Source: Lumbricus terrestris (lineage: Eukaryota; Annelida; Clitellata; Crassiclitellata; Lumbricidae). From it: a stretch of 64,000 nt of DNA. Shown one piece after another: positions 1 through 64,000 of the stretch (position 1 is its first letter; each line of letters starts with the position of its first letter). The stretch lies in NCBI GenBank assembly GCA_949752735.1, contig OX457040.1, positions 8,932,612-8,996,611 of the forward strand, written 5' to 3'. Under the pieces are notes generated by a model. That model searched no databases. It saw nothing but the letters and a program-made list of their open reading frames with translations, and was not told the DNA's origin. Position numbers and translations under genes: made by a program.

Positions 1-61392
<61,392 letters not shown>

Positions 61393-61700
61393 TCCGTCGC
61401 TCAGAACAAACCTGCGCTACAGAATCTGCCAAACAGACGCACAGGAGGAGTCCGTGTGCACGAACGCGTGTCCAAATTCCCGAAAGCGATTTTAAATCTG
61501 CCCACCAACCTATCTCCTCAAGGCAACAAAATCGACAAAAATCCTCCTAGTAAGATGTATTCCGAAAACGAATTTAACCCGAAATCGTCAGCTTCTGACG
61601 CGAAAACTCAGCCGGAAAACGTGAAACTACAGGTAGCAGGTTATACTCTGACCTCGTACAAGCGTTAAACCGTCCGCCATCTTAGCACTGGCGTTGTAGG
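61393..61700 (-). promoter_or_regulatory. Probable 5'UTR and core promoter of the ankyrin gene
   Basis: It lies directly upstream of the candidate ATG and is CpG-rich compared with its surroundings. On the gene strand 61672-61683 reads AAGATGGCGGAC, close to the YY1 consensus AANATGGCGGC, which in animals often sits just downstream of transcription starts. That would imply a start near 61690 and a 5'UTR of about 290 nt. No TATA box is obvious. This is inference from composition and motif only. Confidence 0.4.
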
Positions 61701-62295
61701 ACCGTGGGCGCCAACTTTCTCAATGTATTGGGTGTGCGAATAAAAAAAAGCGCCTAATAATTGCATCTCAAGTGATAAACTGTTTTTCGTCAGCACCAAA
61801 AAAGATGATCGAATCGCAATCTCGCAAAGGTCTCTAAAATTAGTATTTTCCAAATGTCGTCATTATAAAGCCTCATTATCCTCGTATCGCAAAACATTTA
61901 GCGTAGACCCCGTCGATCAATAATATAATTGGGCTGTCAAATCAGGACACGTGATGAGCAAAAATTCTAGGAATTCTACGTATCTCGCTATTAGCCTAGT
62001 GTTTGCTGAGAACGGTAGTTCTTGGAAGTGAGCTCAGCAAACTATGGCTGGATGTTGGCCTATACAGCCTTGGTGTTCGTTGGTTGGTCTAGACGAAGAA
62101 ACCTGAGGCCCATTCTGGCCATTCACCGTGTGCAAAATATTGCTTTAGGTAGAGGCGTAAATTAAGTTCACGTATTAACCTACATTACTTACCCACATAC
62201 TTACTTAGCACTAAATTCATAGTTTGCATTATAAATATTAATGAAATAACGAATACATGAGGCTGTATTCACTATGTGCGTTCACGAGTGCGAGT
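61701..62295. other. Upstream flank of the ankyrin gene
   Basis: AT-rich sequence with no recognised gene or element. Confidence 0.5.
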
Positions 62296-62301
62296 AATGG
62301 C

Positions 62302-63127
62302 GTCCAGGCACCATGGGCGGAGTCCTAGGGGGGACAGAGGGACGGTCCTCCCCAATAAAAGTGTTGGGGGGGACGGCCCATGCATTTGTCCCCCCCAATG
62401 TTTGAGCGACAAGACTTTTTTGGCGGCGAAAATATAAAATTTCGTCGAGATTTGACCCGGACAACTAAAAAAAAAGGTCATCAACTTTTTTGGCGGCGAA
62501 AATAGAAAAATTTCGTCGGATTTTTGGCCGGATGACTAAAAAAAAGATCATTAACTTTTTTGGCGCCGAAAATACAATTTTTTTTCGAGATTTCGCCGGT
62601 GTCACGAGATAGAGTATCCCCCGTATTAATTGTATCCCCCAAATTTAAAAAAGTCGAAAAAACCGCTTCCGTGTGTATTTTGTTTTGCAAATAAATTTTA
62701 ATCTGCTTTGTTTTGAACAATGACACTAACAGGTATGTTTTTTTCTACTAGATAATTTGTTTTGCCCTGTTTTTAGAGCACTTAAAACATTTAAAACACT
62801 TAAGAACACTCAGAGTCACTAAATAAATTCGAGTTGCCTTTATCTGAGCATTGCTTAGGACACTTAAAACAATTAGAGTCACTTTAAATTTTGATTACAG
62901 CATAAATGTTTTTATTATGCGCATTTTTCAAAAAAGGGGATAGAATGGTTTATCTCCCCGGATAGTATAGATCGGTTAATTCCATCCGGGGGGATAGATT
63001 AATTCATCCCACCGGATAGCTTTCAGGGGGGATACTCCGTTTCGTGTCACCGGTCGTCAGAAATTTTTCGGAAAATCTCGCGTCTTTCCTTCCCCCCAAT
63101 TCTCGGCCCAGGTCTCCGCCTATGCCA
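62302..63127. mobile_element. Composite element with tandem GGCGGCGAAAATA units, interrupted by a second MITE
   Basis: The ends are imperfect inverted copies (CATGGGCGGAGTCCTAGG and, inverted, CATAGGCGGAGACCTGGG). Internally ACTTTTTTGGCGGCGAAAATA recurs at about 62413, 62484 and 62551. The third unit is split by the element at 62598-63051. GGCGTCCAGGCA occurs as a direct repeat at 62299-62310 and 63151-63162. Confidence 0.6.
62598..63051. mobile_element. MITE inserted inside the composite element
   Basis: 454 bp with inverted termini of about 25 bp (GGTGTCACGAGATAGAGTAT and, inverted, GGTGACACGAAACGGAGTAT followed by CCCCC). Flanks share CGGT, a possible short duplication. Non-coding. Confidence 0.75.
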
Positions 63128-63517
63128 GGCACTTTTTTGGAAAGGTAAGGGGCGTCCAGGCAATTAATTTTCCTATGCACTGAGCATGCTTCTCCTCCAT
63201 CATGTAGTCGCTAGGGGTCGACACGCAAGCTTCATAGACTTCTCTGATATCGAGTAGCTCCTTCTTGGTGTTGGTAGTTGCCTATTAATTTTTGGCGAGC
63301 AAAAACGTCTAATCATTATTCAGGGTCTCAAACACGGTATGCGGCCCACGTACGTAGGCTGTTAAATCTTTTGTGCGGCCCTTGGCAGCATTAAGAATTT
63401 CTTGAATTTCTGGCAATGAAAGTAAATTTATAACTAACCTTGTCTGGTAGTGACTGGTACGTAGGCCTAGGCCAAATTATTTTATTAATTAGGCCTACTA
63501 AAAGAACGCCTGCCTGT

Positions 63518-63600
63518 CAGTGGCGGCGCCAGGATTTTACTTTTGGGGGGGGCTGAATCCTCGCGGAGGAAATTTTCCATTTTCCTTCGCCAAAATTTCT
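63518..63600. mobile_element. Terminal fragment of a CAGTGGCG-type element
   Basis: It starts CAGTGGCGGCGCCAGGATTT and is G-rich after it. No matching right end is found, so it looks truncated. Confidence 0.4.
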
Positions 63601-63745
63601 TACGACTTTTTTATGGACTTAACAAATTATTTTGATCGCACTTCGCCATTAGTGATCTTATAACCACCTATAGCGATATAATTATAGCCTACAAATTGAA
63701 ACTGATAAATTTACAACTAGGAATAGATGAAAATAGCCATGTCAT

Positions 63746-64000
63746 CAGTGGCGTAGACAGGAATTTGTGATGGGGGAGTTGGTTTTTTTGCCTGGCCAGA
63801 TGCCCTTTCTGACACCAACCCAACAATATTACAGCAAATAAAAAGGGAATAAAGTAACAAAGGGAATAAAGTGAGAAAATCAATTGTTACTACAATTAAG
63901 CAGTTGCTTGTTTTTCTTATTTAAGTGGATAAATAACCTTTAAAAAACTTTTCTCCAGGCCATTTGGGGGTTTAACCCCCGAAACCCCCTTGTCTACGCC
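63746..64000. mobile_element. CAGTGGCGTAGACAGG-type MITE, cut by window end
   Basis: The left terminus CAGTGGCGTAGACAGG and, at the last bases, its inverted partner (CCTTGTCTACGCC) lacking only the final bases beyond 64000. CAGTGGCGTA termini are common in hAT-like MITEs. Interior AT-rich, no ORF of note. Confidence 0.7.

Overview
This is metazoan nuclear DNA. One gene runs right to left across almost the whole window: an ankyrin of the ANK1/ANK2/ANK3 adaptor type, the membrane-skeleton linker that couples membrane proteins to spectrin. I assembled 24 minus-strand exons by joining splice sites in phase. They cover a candidate start codon (61392), all 24 ankyrin repeats, a long linker, and the start of the first ZU5 (spectrin-binding) domain, where the window ends at base 1. 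The rest of ZU5, UPA, the death domain and the C-terminus lie outside. The species cannot be fixed from sequence alone; the short-tandem-repeat load, tRNA-derived SINEs and hAT-type MITEs fit a marine invertebrate or an early-branching chordate.

Layout, 3' to 5' of the gene: 1-881 ZU5 exons 24-23; 2305-2546 exon 22 (pre-ZU5 linker); 4923-5810 exon 21, an 888-nt exon with three 40-residue tandem repeats; 7571-27823 exons 20-3, mostly 99- or 198-nt modules of one or two ankyrin repeats; 39993-40097 exon 2; 61300-61392 exon 1, joined to exon 2 by a 21-kb intron with a GC donor; 61393-61700 probable 5'UTR and promoter; 61700-64000 upstream DNA with nested MITEs.

The introns hold microsatellites, minisatellites, five copies of one tRNA-derived SINE family, two other tRNA-like SINEs, three LINE C-terminal fragments and about nine MITE-like elements, some with perfect 8-bp target-site duplications. 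No second intact protein-coding gene was found.

The most unusual signals are: (a) the DQYD-centred 40-residue repeats in exon 21; (b) tandem arrays that begin at, or carry copies of, 5' splice sites (after exons 12, 13, 19 and 22); (c) opposed arrays that could pair across exon 19; and (d) four TGCATG (Rbfox-type) motifs just upstream of the frame-neutral exon 21.
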